A stretch of DNA of 64,000 bases from Hamadaea sp. (lineage in GTDB: Bacteria > Actinomycetota > Actinomycetes > Mycobacteriales > Micromonosporaceae): NCBI RefSeq assembly GCF_013362815.1, contig NZ_JABFVK010000025.1, positions 62,001 through 126,000 on the forward strand, read 5' to 3'. Positions 52,589 through 62,661 of this stretch are shown piece after piece. Under the pieces are notes generated by a model. It was not told the origin of the DNA and ran no database searches. It worked only from the letters and a program-made list of their open reading frames with translations. Made by a program: the position numbers and the translations under genes. The first letter of the stretch is position 1. Every line of letters begins with the position of its first letter.

Positions 52589-53437
52589 ATGAGCGTTGTT
52601 TCGACCGGAGAACTGGTCGCCACTGCTGCCGCCACCGGCACCGGAGTGGCGGCGTTCAACGTGATCACCCTCGAGCACGCCGAGGCGATCGTCGCCGGGG
52701 CCGAAGCCGCTGGGCGACCGGTCATCCTGCAGATCAGCGAGAACGCCGTGAAGTTCCACCACGGTCGGGTCGGCCCGATCGCCGCCGCCACGCTGGCGGT
52801 GGCGAAGGACGCGGCTGTGCCGTGTGCGCTGCATCTCGATCACGTGGAGTCGGTCGAGCTGCTCACGCAGGCTCCGCTGCACAGCTTCAGCAGCGTGATG
52901 TTCGACGCCTCCGCACTGTCCTATGCCGACAATGTGGCCGCGACCCGGTCGGCCGCCGAGTTCGGTCACGCGCACGGGCTCTGGGTGGAGTCGGAACTGG
53001 GCAAGGTCGGCGGCAAGAACGGTGAGGCGCCGCTGTCGGCGCATGCGCCCGGCGCGCGTACGTCACCGTCGGACGCGGTCGATTATGTGGCGCAGACCGG
53101 GGTGGACGGGCTCGCCGTCGCCGTCGGCTCCTCGCACGCCATGACCAGCCGCGACGCCGCCCTCGACCACGATCTGATCGCGGCCCTACGGGATGCCGTC
53201 GACGTGCCGCTCGTCCTGCACGGCTCGTCCGGCGTCGGCGACGACGAACTACGCCGGGCGGTCGCGGGCGGTCTCATCAAGGTCAACATCGGCACGGCGT
53301 TGAACATCGCCTTCACCGGAGCGGTCCGGCCGATCCTCGACGGCGACGCCAAGCTGGTCGACCCGCGGAAGTACCTCAAGCCGGCTCGGGCCGCGATGGC
53401 GGAGACCGTCGCTCACTTCCTCGCCCTGCTCGGCTGA
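52589..53437 (+). CDS. Class II aldolase (tagatose/fructose-bisphosphate type)
   Basis: 282 residues, a zinc TIM-barrel. AFNVITLEHAEAIVAGAE at the start, ALHLDHVES with the first His ligand, SSVMFDASAL, ESELGKVGG, LVLHGSSGVGDDEL and VNIGTALNIAF are KbaY/GatY/FbaA motifs. Its place after the amino-sugar genes suggests tagatose-1,6-bisphosphate cleavage, the last step of galactosamine use. It is separated from nagA by 142 bp with two repeats, so may have its own promoter. Confidence 0.88.
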   Translation: MSVVSTGELVATAAATGTGVAAFNVITLEHAEAIVAGAEAAGRPVILQISENAVKFHHGRVGPIAAATLAVAKDAAVPCALHLDHVESVELLTQAPLHSFSSVMFDASALSYADNVAATRSAAEFGHAHGLWVESELGKVGGKNGEAPLSAHAPGARTSPSDAVDYVAQTGVDGLAVAVGSSHAMTSRDAALDHDLIAALRDAVDVPLVLHGSSGVGDDELRRAVAGGLIKVNIGTALNIAFTGAVRPILDGDAKLVDPRKYLKPARAAMAETVAHFLALLG

Positions 53438-53446
53438 CCCTCTTCG

Positions 53447-53588
53447 CGTTGATCATGAACCTAGGGTTCCGCTGGGCGGCGTGTCGAGCCCCCAGGCATC
53501 CTGATCAACTACGCGGCGATGCCGCGTTGATCAGGGCCGTAGGGGCGGCGACACGCCGTTAGGCGGAACCCTAGGTTCATGATCAACG
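53447..53588. repeat. Family A repeat, double inverted copy
   Basis: Left unit starts CGTTGATCATGAACCTAGGG (53447), contains GGCGTGTCG; right unit contains CGACACGCCG and ends TTCATGATCAACG (53588). The arms continue GTTCCGC / GCGGAAC, differing from the 15166 copy on both sides in a paired way. It fills the space between the converging aldolase and PAP2 genes and contains the PAP2 stop codon. Confidence 0.92.
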
Positions 53589-54272
53589 CGGGAAAATGCG
53601 ATCCCAGGGGATGCGGAAGTAGAGGCGGGCGAGGAAGAGGCCGAGGAAGACTGCCGCGATGTCGTCGGTGAGCCAGTGGTACGACAGGAAGATCGTCGTC
53701 ACGAAGACGATGGCGGGCGGTCCGGCCAACAGGAATCGCCGGATGCGCGTCGGCACCGGCCGGGCGAGCGCGATCGCCAGGAGCGTCAGGATGGCGGGCC
53801 ACCAGACGAAAGTGTTCACGACGTGCCCGGACGGAAACGACCGGTCGTAGTCGGCGGCGCTGTTGAAGAACTGGACGGCGACGTCCGGCGGGAACTGTTT
53901 CGAGCTGGGCGCGTCGCGCTCCGACCAGATCTTGAGCGGACCCGCCCCGAACCCCGCCAGCAGGTACGCCGCCAGCCCGGGCAGCACTACCTGCCATTTA
54001 CGCGTACGCACCAACGCCGCGAGCGTCAGCGGGATGGTGAACACGTACATGAGCACCCAGCCCTGACCGAAGTGGTTCAGCACGACGGCGGGCCCGCGCG
54101 CCCAGGTCGGGTCGTGATCCATGCACCACGACCGGATCGCCAGGTCGAGATCGTCGGTCACCCCGATGGCGGCCAGCCCTGTGGTCACGGCCAACGCCAC
54201 CAGCAGCAGACCGTCCCACCACCAGGAACGCCAGCCGGAACGCCGGCCGGAGTGCCACCCTGGGGAGATCAT
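53583..54272 (-). CDS. PAP2-family membrane phosphatase
   Basis: 229 residues with six membrane helices. The three PAP2 motifs are seen in slightly diverged form: KIWSERDAPS, SFPSGH with the catalytic His region, and SYHWLTDDIAA with His and Asp. Dephosphorylates lipid phosphates such as phosphatidate or undecaprenyl pyrophosphate. ATG 54272 lies 6 nt after TAGTTT, a leaderless pattern. The TGA stop is part of the family A repeat. Confidence 0.88.
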   Translation of the reverse strand: MISPGWHSGRRSGWRSWWWDGLLLVALAVTTGLAAIGVTDDLDLAIRSWCMDHDPTWARGPAVVLNHFGQGWVLMYVFTIPLTLAALVRTRKWQVVLPGLAAYLLAGFGAGPLKIWSERDAPSSKQFPPDVAVQFFNSAADYDRSFPSGHVVNTFVWWPAILTLLAIALARPVPTRIRRFLLAGPPAIVFVTTIFLSYHWLTDDIAAVFLGLFLARLYFRIPWDRIFPR

Positions 54273-54281
54273 CCGCCCAAA

Positions 54282-55520
54282 CTACAGCAGCCGCCCGATC
54301 GCCTGATAGATCTCGTCGATGCGTACGCCGGAGTTGGGGCAGCCGCCGAAGTGGTGCAGCGCGATCACCTTGTTCGTGACCCGGGAGATCACCGGCGACC
54401 CGGACGAACCACCTTCGGTGTCGCAGTAATACGAGGCGTCGGTGTCGGTGTCGTACCCGTCGTACGCCGGATCGACGATCTGGCAGTTGCCCTGGCGGTC
54501 GGAGTCGCTCGACGCGGCGATCGAGGTCGGCTCGCCCGCCGGGTTCTGCGGGATGTAGACCTGCTCGCCCTTGTTCGGCGCGCGGACGTCGAACTGGAGG
54601 TACCCGTACTGCTGAACCGAAGCGAAGTCGTCGACGGTGAACAGCGTGTAGTCCAGGCGCTTGTCGGTGGCCAGGACGTGCGCGGCCCACACCTTCGTCG
54701 GCTTGAACACGTCGTACCCACCGCACTGGGCGCAGGCGTAGTTGAACCACACCTCGGTGTCGGCCGCCTCGGCGTCGGTGGTGAAGCAGTGGTGATTGGT
54801 GATCATGCGGTTGTCCGGGCCGACCCGCCACGCGGTGCACAGCTCGGTGCCCTTGATCAGCAGCCGGGCGACCGCCTTCGAGCGCTGGTACATCACCGGA
54901 TCGGTGGTCTTGTAGCAGACTGCGTCGGCCTTGTCGTCGCCGCCGCAGACGCTCTCCTCCCGGCCGGGCCGGGCCGCCTCGCGCTTACGGGCGTCGTCGG
55001 CCTTCTTGGCCCGGCGCTCCGCGGCGGTCATGCCACGAGCCACCTTGTCCACCGTCACACCCAGCCGGGCCAGGTCGCTTCGCAGCCCGAGAAGGTCATG
55101 GGCGAGGTGCAGGCGGACGACCGCGGTGTCCCCGGTGATCGACATCGCCCACTTGCCGCCCGACCCGTTGACGACATTGCTGACCGTGTCCGTCACGCCT
55201 TCGAGCAGCTTTCCGTCGTACCGCTGGATCTCGCCGCCGTCCGGGCGGGAGACCGTCAGGTAGTCGCCGGGCAACAACGCCAACCGGGTGAAGTGGACCT
55301 TCACATAGTCAGCACCGGGATAGCGGAAGGTCGCGTCTTTCCGCGTACCCAGATAGCCGAGAGTCGTCTCCGCGGACTCGACCTTGCCGGTCTCTTCGGC
55401 CCCGACGGACCAGATCTGCTGCTGGGTCTGGTCGCTCGGGCGCAGCACGTGCGCGGCGGTCGCGGTGCCCGCTGCGAGCACTGCCGTCAGGCCTAGCGCG
55501 AGAGCCAGGGTCCGTCGCAT
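54282..55520 (-). CDS. Secreted trypsin-like serine protease
   Basis: 412 residues. Signal peptide (about 1-22). An N-terminal domain of about 130 residues (beta-rich) leads through a charged linker (AERRAKKADDARKREAARPG) to the chymotrypsin-fold domain with His in MITNHHCF, Asp in LDYTLFTVD and Ser in EGGSSGSPV. Six or more Cys could form disulfides. The GGSSGSP form is nearest to V8-like and lysyl endopeptidases. Extracellular. 10 bp from the PAP2 start on the same strand. Confidence 0.87.
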   Translation of the reverse strand: MRRTLALALGLTAVLAAGTATAAHVLRPSDQTQQQIWSVGAEETGKVESAETTLGYLGTRKDATFRYPGADYVKVHFTRLALLPGDYLTVSRPDGGEIQRYDGKLLEGVTDTVSNVVNGSGGKWAMSITGDTAVVRLHLAHDLLGLRSDLARLGVTVDKVARGMTAAERRAKKADDARKREAARPGREESVCGGDDKADAVCYKTTDPVMYQRSKAVARLLIKGTELCTAWRVGPDNRMITNHHCFTTDAEAADTEVWFNYACAQCGGYDVFKPTKVWAAHVLATDKRLDYTLFTVDDFASVQQYGYLQFDVRAPNKGEQVYIPQNPAGEPTSIAASSDSDRQGNCQIVDPAYDGYDTDTDASYYCDTEGGSSGSPVISRVTNKVIALHHFGGCPNSGVRIDEIYQAIGRLL

Positions 55521-55611
55521 TCATCGCCTCCTGAGGGTGGCCGGCTTTACCCGATGTGCAACGAGCCACGATCTACTCGCGACGCGTGCGCCGATCCAGG
55601 AGGATGGTCGG

Positions 55612-56847
55612 GTGCGGATCACCTCGGCCCTCGTCGACCCGGCTCTCCTCGAGCTGCCCTGGCCCACGCCTCTCGAGGACTGGCCGGCGGATCACCTCGT
55701 TGCGCTGCCCCAGGGCATCTCGCGGCACGTCGTGCGCTTCGTCCGTCTCGACGGCACCGTGTACGCCGCCAAGGAGACCCGCGAACGCATCGCCGAGCGG
55801 GAGTACGACCTGCTCCGCGCGCTCGAACGACTAGGCGCTCCGGCGGTGGAGGCGGTCGCGATCGTCGCCGACCGAGTGGCGGCCGACGGTGAGCACCTGG
55901 AGCCGGTGCTGGTGACCCGGCATCTACAGTTCTCGCTGCCCTACCGGGCGGTGTTCTCCCACACGCTCCGGCCGGAGACCATGAACCGGCTGCTCGACGC
56001 GCTCGCCGCGCTGCTCGTCCGGCTGCATCTGCTGGGCTTCTTCTGGGGCGACTGCTCGCTGTCGAACACGCTGTTCCGCCGGGACGCGGGGGCGTTCGCG
56101 GCGTACCTGGTCGACGCCGAGACGGGCGCGCTGCACCTGCGGCTGTCCAACGGCCAGCGCGACGAGGACCTCGAGATCGCGCGGACGAACATCTTCGGCG
56201 AATCGCTGGACCTCCAGGCGGCCGGGCTGCTGCATGAGGCGATCGACCCGGAGCAGGTCTCCGACGAGGTCGTACGCCGCTACGAGACGCTGTGGCACGA
56301 GCTGACCCACGAGGAGAAGGTCGAGAAGGACACCCGGCGCAACATGGAGCGCCGCATCCGCCGCCTCAACGAGATGGGCTTCGACGTCGAAGAGGTCTCG
56401 ATGTCGGTGGTCGACAGCCAGATCCACATCCGGCCCAAGGTCGTCGACGCCGGCCACCACACTCGTCGCCTGCTGCGCCTGACCGGCCTGGACGCGGAGG
56501 AGAACCAGGCTCGGCGGCTGCTCAACGACCTCGACGCGTACCGGGCCGAGTCGGATCTGGCCGACGAGTCGCAGGCCGCCCATCGCTGGCTCACCGAGGT
56601 GTTCGAGCCGGTCGTCCGGGCGGTCCCCGGCCCGCTGCGGCGCAAGCTGGAGCCGCCGGAGCTGTTCGTCCAGATCATCGAGCACCGGTTCCACCTGTCC
56701 GAGAAGGCGGGCCGCGACGTCGGCCTGGCCCCGGCCGTCCAGTCCTTCCTCAACGACGTCCTCGTGCACCGCCCGGACGAACAGGCGATCCTCGGGTACG
56801 ACGCGGACGACGACGACAGCGAAGAGACCGTTTCGCCGGAGTTGTAG
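55612..56847 (+). CDS. DUF4032 protein with kinase-like N-terminus
   Basis: 411 residues. Residues about 40-165 resemble the small lobe and catalytic loop of lipopolysaccharide-kinase-like proteins (VYAAKETRERIAEREYDLLRAL, then HLLGFFWGDCSLSNTLF in the position of the HxDxxxxN loop), followed by an Asp in LVDAETG. The C-terminal DUF4032 region is helical. The HxD His is replaced (WGD), so kinase activity is unproven. GTG 55612 has AGGAGG 8 nt upstream. Divergent from the protease gene. Confidence 0.82.
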   Translation: MRITSALVDPALLELPWPTPLEDWPADHLVALPQGISRHVVRFVRLDGTVYAAKETRERIAEREYDLLRALERLGAPAVEAVAIVADRVAADGEHLEPVLVTRHLQFSLPYRAVFSHTLRPETMNRLLDALAALLVRLHLLGFFWGDCSLSNTLFRRDAGAFAAYLVDAETGALHLRLSNGQRDEDLEIARTNIFGESLDLQAAGLLHEAIDPEQVSDEVVRRYETLWHELTHEEKVEKDTRRNMERRIRRLNEMGFDVEEVSMSVVDSQIHIRPKVVDAGHHTRRLLRLTGLDAEENQARRLLNDLDAYRAESDLADESQAAHRWLTEVFEPVVRAVPGPLRRKLEPPELFVQIIEHRFHLSEKAGRDVGLAPAVQSFLNDVLVHRPDEQAILGYDADDDDSEETVSPEL

Positions 56848-56884
56848 AACCGCTCCGGCCGACCCCGGCCGGGCGACACGACCG

Positions 56885-56898
56885 GTGACAGATGTCAC
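56885..56898. promoter_or_regulatory. GTGACA-GA-TGTCAC palindrome
   Basis: A perfect 6-2-6 palindrome between DUF4032 and phospholipase A2 genes, 136 bp before the latter. It may be an operator (TGACA half-sites), but there is no further support. Confidence 0.3.
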
Positions 56899-57033
56899 AG
56901 CCTCCCCGGGTTCCACAGTCCCAATCGGTAGCCTGGCCTGCGCGTTCATCCCCCCGGCGGACCCCCGTCCGCCGGTCTGACGCAGTGGACCGACCCCGGG
57001 GGTACCCCCCACCGACGATGGCGAGGAACCCTC

Positions 57034-57699
57034 GTGACGCGACGACGCAAGCTCTGGCTCGCCGCCGCCCTCGGAGCCGTGCTCAGCACGGTCCTCATCG
57101 TCGCACCGGCACCCGCCTCGACCGGGCGCGCGGATGCGGCCGCGACTGCCGCCGTCACTGCGCTGGTGCGTACCGGGCAGGCGGCGGTGCCTTCGGGATT
57201 CGCCGCGGTCATGGGCTATACCCCGGTCACGGCCAAGCTCTCCGACGGCGAAGTACGCACGATCAACCCCAACGGCTCGTGCTCGGTGCCCGGCGAGGGC
57301 CGCCCGTTCGCCTTCGACACCGCCTGCAAGGCGCACGACTTCGGCTACGACCTGCTCCGGTACGCCGAACGCCGGGGTGAGCCGCTCGGGGTGCAGGCGC
57401 GTACGGCGATCGACTCGCGGTTGGTGGCCGACCTGCGTACGCAGTGCGAGCAGACCACCGCAGGCTCGGAGTACGCCGCCTGCCAGGCCACCGTCGACGT
57501 GTTCGCCGCGGGAGTCGGGTTCAACTCGTGGCGGCAGATGTCGGGACCGCCCGTCGACACCGCCGGCCTTGTGCGTACGGCCGGATTGGTGCTGCTCGGG
57601 CTGCTGTTGATCACCTTTCCGCTGCGTCGCCGCGTCCGTCGGGTCTGGCGGCGTACTCGCAAGATCTTGATCTATCAGCGAGCCGCCGCGACGGCGTGA
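57034..57699 (+). CDS. Prokaryotic phospholipase A2 with C-terminal membrane anchor
   Basis: 221 residues. Signal peptide (about 1-29), then a small PLA2 domain with the catalytic motif CKAHDFGYDLL (Cys98, His101, Asp102) and further Cys (83, 139, 149) for two disulfides, as in the secreted Streptomyces enzymes. Unlike those, it continues into a hydrophobic helix (about 183-198) and a very basic tail (RRRVRRVWRRTRK), so the enzyme is probably held on the outer membrane face. GTG start at 57034. Its end overlaps the RCK gene by 25 bp. Confidence 0.85.
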   Translation: MTRRRKLWLAAALGAVLSTVLIVAPAPASTGRADAAATAAVTALVRTGQAAVPSGFAAVMGYTPVTAKLSDGEVRTINPNGSCSVPGEGRPFAFDTACKAHDFGYDLLRYAERRGEPLGVQARTAIDSRLVADLRTQCEQTTAGSEYAACQATVDVFAAGVGFNSWRQMSGPPVDTAGLVRTAGLVLLGLLLITFPLRRRVRRVWRRTRKILIYQRAAATA

Positions 57700-59453
57700 C
57701 CGATCGGATCGTCCGGCGCGGCCGCGAGCCGCAGCAACCGGCTGAGCCCGGCGCGGGTCGCGATGACCGTGAGCCGATCGAGCGGCTCGAGCCGGCGCTG
57801 CGCGGCGGGTGACCAGAGCGGCCGGGGCTCCCCGATGGCGTTGAGAGCGATCACGCGGGCCTCGCCGTCGTAGCCGATGTCGCCGATGGCCCGGCCGTCG
57901 AGCCGCGAGCCCGGCGCGACCGGAAGCTCGGCGACGAGCAGGACCCGGCGGCCGATCGGAATCGTTGCGAGCACTTCGCGTTCGAGCAGCGACGCCGCGA
58001 AAGCCGGCGCGGCCAGGGCCGACACGCTGCGGGATGTGCCGATGTTGAAGGTCCGCTGCAGACGGTCGGCGAAGTCGGTGTCGAAGAGGCGGAGCACCAC
58101 CTTGAGACCCGGACGCAGCGCGCGACCGCCCAGCGCCGCCTCCAGGTTGACCACGTCGTCGGTCGAGACGATGACGAGCGCCGAACACGTCGTCACCCAG
58201 GCGGTCCGGAGCGTCTCCTCGCGGCTGGCGTCGCCGACGATCAGCGGGATGTCCAGCTCACGGGCGAGCGCGACGCCCCGCGCCTCCGGGTTCTTGTCGA
58301 CCGCGACGACCGGTACGCCGAGATCGTGCAGCGATCGGATGACCCGCGTGCCGACGTTGCCGAGGCCGACCACGACGACGTGCCCCTCCCGACGAGTCAG
58401 CAGCCGGCCTGAGGACACCGCCAGTCGGGTGTTGACCAGGCCCTCGACCACCGTCGCGGTGATCAGCGGCACCAAAGCCATCCCGGCGACCGTGACGACG
58501 AGCTGACTGATCTGGACGGCGGTGCTCTCGCTGGCATCCGCCCCGGAGAACGCCGTGAGCAGCGTCTTGTAGATCCCGACCCAGACGCCGTCGCCGCTGC
58601 TGATCACGAGGCTCACCCCGCCGGCCAGCAGTACGCCGAAGGTCACCGCCAACGCGATGCGCAGCGACCGGCTGATGGACTGCCGCAGGTTGCGTACCAG
58701 CGGGCCCAGGCTCCACGGCCGGGTTTTCGGCTTCAGCTTCCCGCGGGTGTGGCCGTTGGTCTGCCGTTCCCCGTGCGCCACGGCGAGCACGACATCCGTG
58801 GGGCTCGGCTGGTCGATCCCGGGCAGGACGTCCGGCGTACCGTCCGGACTGGTTCGCGACAGATCGCAGATCACGTCGTTCGGGGCGACGTCCGCCCGGG
58901 AAGCGGCGTAGAGCGTACGCCCGGAGAGGCGGAAGTAGGTCGGCGCGCCGTCGCCCAGCGCCGCCTGAACGAAGGCGGGCGCGGCGATGGCGGAATCGGA
59001 GATGATCGCGCAGTCCCGGAACAACTGGCGTACGCGCAGGCCGAGGCTCAGATTGAACATCCGGATCACGATGCGCAGCCGGTTGTTGATCTCCTCGGCG
59101 CGCATCGCGGCGTGGATGTTGCCGACGTCGTCCTGCTCGGTCAACGCCAGCCCGGCCGCTTCGCGGATGCCGGCGCTGAGGAAAGCGCGGTCGTCAAGCC
59201 GCTCGGCGGTCACCACGCGTACGCCGCCGAGGTCGGAGAAGTCCCGGCCGGTGCGCTTCTGCGCCGGTGTCATCATCACCGTGACCTGCGCGCCGTATCG
59301 CTGACTCAGCTCTTCGACGAGCCGATAGGTCAACGCGTTCGCGCCGCACACCACGAAAGTGTCGCCGTCGCCACCGCGTCCCGAGGGGCGCAACGCGGCC
59401 AGCATCTTGGGTACGCCCCGGCTGAACGGGGGCAGGGAGGCTGAGGGGGCCAC
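57675..59453 (-). CDS. Ion channel / NAD-binding RCK protein (RCK-TM-RCK)
   Basis: 592 residues. An N-terminal Rossmann domain (FVVCGANALTYRLVEELS, about 33-50) is followed by a second region, then two or three membrane segments with a possible pore loop (ALAVTFGVLLAGGVSLV, KTLLTAFSGAD, LVVTVAGMALVPLITATVV, about 265-345) and a second RCK domain with VVVVGLGNVGTRVIRSLHDLG and a TrkA-C-like end. It probably conducts or gates a cation. GTG 59453 is chosen because TACGAT lies 6 nt upstream; ATG 59489 is also in frame. Confidence 0.82.
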   Translation of the reverse strand: MAPSASLPPFSRGVPKMLAALRPSGRGGDGDTFVVCGANALTYRLVEELSQRYGAQVTVMMTPAQKRTGRDFSDLGGVRVVTAERLDDRAFLSAGIREAAGLALTEQDDVGNIHAAMRAEEINNRLRIVIRMFNLSLGLRVRQLFRDCAIISDSAIAAPAFVQAALGDGAPTYFRLSGRTLYAASRADVAPNDVICDLSRTSPDGTPDVLPGIDQPSPTDVVLAVAHGERQTNGHTRGKLKPKTRPWSLGPLVRNLRQSISRSLRIALAVTFGVLLAGGVSLVISSGDGVWVGIYKTLLTAFSGADASESTAVQISQLVVTVAGMALVPLITATVVEGLVNTRLAVSSGRLLTRREGHVVVVGLGNVGTRVIRSLHDLGVPVVAVDKNPEARGVALARELDIPLIVGDASREETLRTAWVTTCSALVIVSTDDVVNLEAALGGRALRPGLKVVLRLFDTDFADRLQRTFNIGTSRSVSALAAPAFAASLLEREVLATIPIGRRVLLVAELPVAPGSRLDGRAIGDIGYDGEARVIALNAIGEPRPLWSPAAQRRLEPLDRLTVIATRAGLSRLLRLAAAPDDPIGHAVAAAR

Positions 59454-59598
59454 CCCCGCATCGTAGGGGCTCCCGGCACCCCCAATCATCGGGTGTTACG
59501 TGCCCGTGCAGAACGATTTGCCCGAGTTCGTCGTTGGTTTGTCGGACGACTGCACACGGACGTGCTTCGGTGCACCGGACAGCAACGAATGGATGGAC

Positions 59599-61452
59599 AT
59601 GAACAAGTGGCTCTTCCGCGCCGTCGGCACCGTCGGCGTCGCGAGCGGTATCTGGTTGCTCGGCGGCGCCGCCGCGCACGCCCACGAGGCCACGGCGGCG
59701 CCCGTGACCGATCCCCAGGCCCTGCGCGGACTCCTGGACAACATCTTCTCGCCGACCAACGGCCTGTCGGACCTCGGTTTCTCCGTGGACCTGCCGGGCA
59801 ACGGCGTGGACGCCGGCCTGGACGCGAACGCGCCGCTCCAGCTGCGGTCGAACGACGGCCGCACCGGTGTCACCGCGCACCTTCCGCAGCGCCAGGACGT
59901 CTTCTTCGGCGGCCGCCTGCCCAGCCTGGCCAACTCGGTGCCTGCCGTGGCGATGCTCCCCGAGCGCACGGAGGGGCTACCGGGGCTGTCGAACCTGGCC
60001 GACGGCCTCACCGGTGGCGGCGGAGCGGGTGGCATCCTCGGCGGGCTGACCGGCTCGAGCGGTCCGCTGAACGTCGTCAGCGGCCTCACCCGGGGCGGCC
60101 TGACCAGTGGGCTGACGGGCGGTCTGACCGGCGGCTCGGCCGGCGGCACCGAGGCACCCGGTGGTGACCTGCTCGGCGGGCTCACCGGCGGCGACTCGGG
60201 CGGCGTACTCAGTGGGCTGACCGGTGGCGACTCGGGCGGCATCCTGGGCGGCCTCACCGGCGGCGGCCTGCTCGGCGGGCTCACCGGCGGCGACGCCGCG
60301 GCTCAGCCGGGCCGCCAGGCCCCGGCCGTCGACCCGTCGCAGTTCGACGCGACCCAGTTCGACCCGTCGCAGTTCGACCCCAGCCAGTTCGACCCGTCGC
60401 AGTTCGACGCGGCCGACCTGGGCGAGGACCCGACCGTGCAGACGTCGACCGGTACGCCGGCCGACCTCGACCCGGCCATCGCCGACCAGCTCAACCAGGC
60501 CGGTCAGGACCTCGTCCCGATGATGATCGCGCAGGCCGCGGCCAACCTCGGGCAGGGCAACCAGGCACCGAGCCCGTTCGACCTGGACTGGGACCTCGGT
60601 GACGACTCGACTGTCGGCGACGACGCCCTCCTGGGCGACGACTCGTCGGCCTTCTTCTCCGACAACCCGAACGTCGACGTCAAGATGGTCGCGCCGGAGA
60701 GCATCCCGGTCGTCGACGACCTGCCGCTCGTCGGCCCGATCCTGGGCGACTCGGGCCTGGGCAAGATCATCGTGGTCGGCAACCTGGCCCAGAAACTGCC
60801 CGTCGTCGGCAGCGTCCTCAACGGCCAGGGTCTGCCCAGCGTGGACAGCGTCCCGGTGGTCAACCAGCTGATGAGCCGCGGCCTGCTCAGCGACGGCCGC
60901 TCGGCCGGCCTGCCGGTCGTGGGCAGCGTCCCGATGGTCGGCGACCTGCTCGGCGGCGGCACCGACGGGGTACTCGGCGGACTCACCGGGGGCGACACCG
61001 GCGGCATCCTGGGTGGTCTCACCGGCGGCCTGGGCGGCGACGCCCTCGGCTCGCTCGGCGCGGCCAACCCGCTGGGCGGTGTCACCGGCGGTCTTCTCGG
61101 TGGTACGCAGGCAGAGCCGTTGAGCGCCCTCCCGGCGCCGGGTATGACCACGACCCGGCCCGCGTTGGCCGCCCCGACGGCGGTCACCCGCCTGGCGGCT
61201 CCGCAAGCTCACGCGGCGCGCCACACCGAGACCGACCGCCCGGTCGCCGGTGAGGACGCGGAGTTCCCGTCGCGGACCGAGGCGGGCCTGCCCGTGGTCG
61301 GCTCGCTGCCGGGGCTGTCCCTCGGGCGTACGCTATCGCAGCTGCCGGTCGTCAGCGACCTCCCGATCGTCGGCTCGCTGCCGGTGGCCTCGGGTGTGCT
61401 GCGGAGCCTGCCGCTCGTCGGCACGGTTGCGAGCCTGCTGCCGCTCGACTGA
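59599..61452 (+). CDS. Secreted repeat-rich structural protein
   Basis: 617 residues. Signal peptide (MNKWLFRAVGTVGVASG..., ending AHAHE, about 1-29). The mature protein has three repeat types: Gly-rich GGLTGGDSGG units (about 138-231 and 451-501), five DPSQF-like pentads (about 245-272), and many LPVVGS/LPLVGS/VPVV units towards the C-terminus, which ends in LPLD. No enzyme motif is seen. It looks like a surface or aerial-hypha structural protein of actinomycetes. An ATG at 59593 is an alternative start. Function unknown. Confidence 0.78.
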   Translation: MNKWLFRAVGTVGVASGIWLLGGAAAHAHEATAAPVTDPQALRGLLDNIFSPTNGLSDLGFSVDLPGNGVDAGLDANAPLQLRSNDGRTGVTAHLPQRQDVFFGGRLPSLANSVPAVAMLPERTEGLPGLSNLADGLTGGGGAGGILGGLTGSSGPLNVVSGLTRGGLTSGLTGGLTGGSAGGTEAPGGDLLGGLTGGDSGGVLSGLTGGDSGGILGGLTGGGLLGGLTGGDAAAQPGRQAPAVDPSQFDATQFDPSQFDPSQFDPSQFDAADLGEDPTVQTSTGTPADLDPAIADQLNQAGQDLVPMMIAQAAANLGQGNQAPSPFDLDWDLGDDSTVGDDALLGDDSSAFFSDNPNVDVKMVAPESIPVVDDLPLVGPILGDSGLGKIIVVGNLAQKLPVVGSVLNGQGLPSVDSVPVVNQLMSRGLLSDGRSAGLPVVGSVPMVGDLLGGGTDGVLGGLTGGDTGGILGGLTGGLGGDALGSLGAANPLGGVTGGLLGGTQAEPLSALPAPGMTTTRPALAAPTAVTRLAAPQAHAARHTETDRPVAGEDAEFPSRTEAGLPVVGSLPGLSLGRTLSQLPVVSDLPIVGSLPVASGVLRSLPLVGTVASLLPLD

Positions 61453-61467
61453 CCGCTTCTCGATGAC

Positions 61468-61497
61468 AACGGCCCCCGGCTTTCGCCGGGGGCCGTT
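61468..61497 (+). terminator. Terminator of the repeat-protein gene
   Basis: Perfect 13-bp arms (AACGGCCCCCGGC at 61468-61480 and complement 61485-61497) with a TTTC loop, 15 bp after the stop. Confidence 0.9.
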
Positions 61498-61507
61498 GCT
61501 GTTACTT

Positions 61508-61569
61508 CGTCAGATGCGCTGCTCGGTGGCGGCGTCTCGTCAGATGCGCTGCTCGGTGGCGGCGTCTCG

Positions 61570-61595
<26 letters not shown>
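61508..61595. repeat. 30-bp tandem repeat, three copies, at the msiK 3' end
   Basis: Unit CGTCAGATGCGCTGCTCGGT + 10 bp, repeated at 61508, 61538 and 61568. The third copy encodes the last residues (AATEQRI) and the stop of the ATPase gene on the minus strand; the two other copies repeat those codons and the stop after it. Period 30 keeps the codon frame. Confidence 0.95.
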
Positions 61596-62661
<1,066 letters not shown>

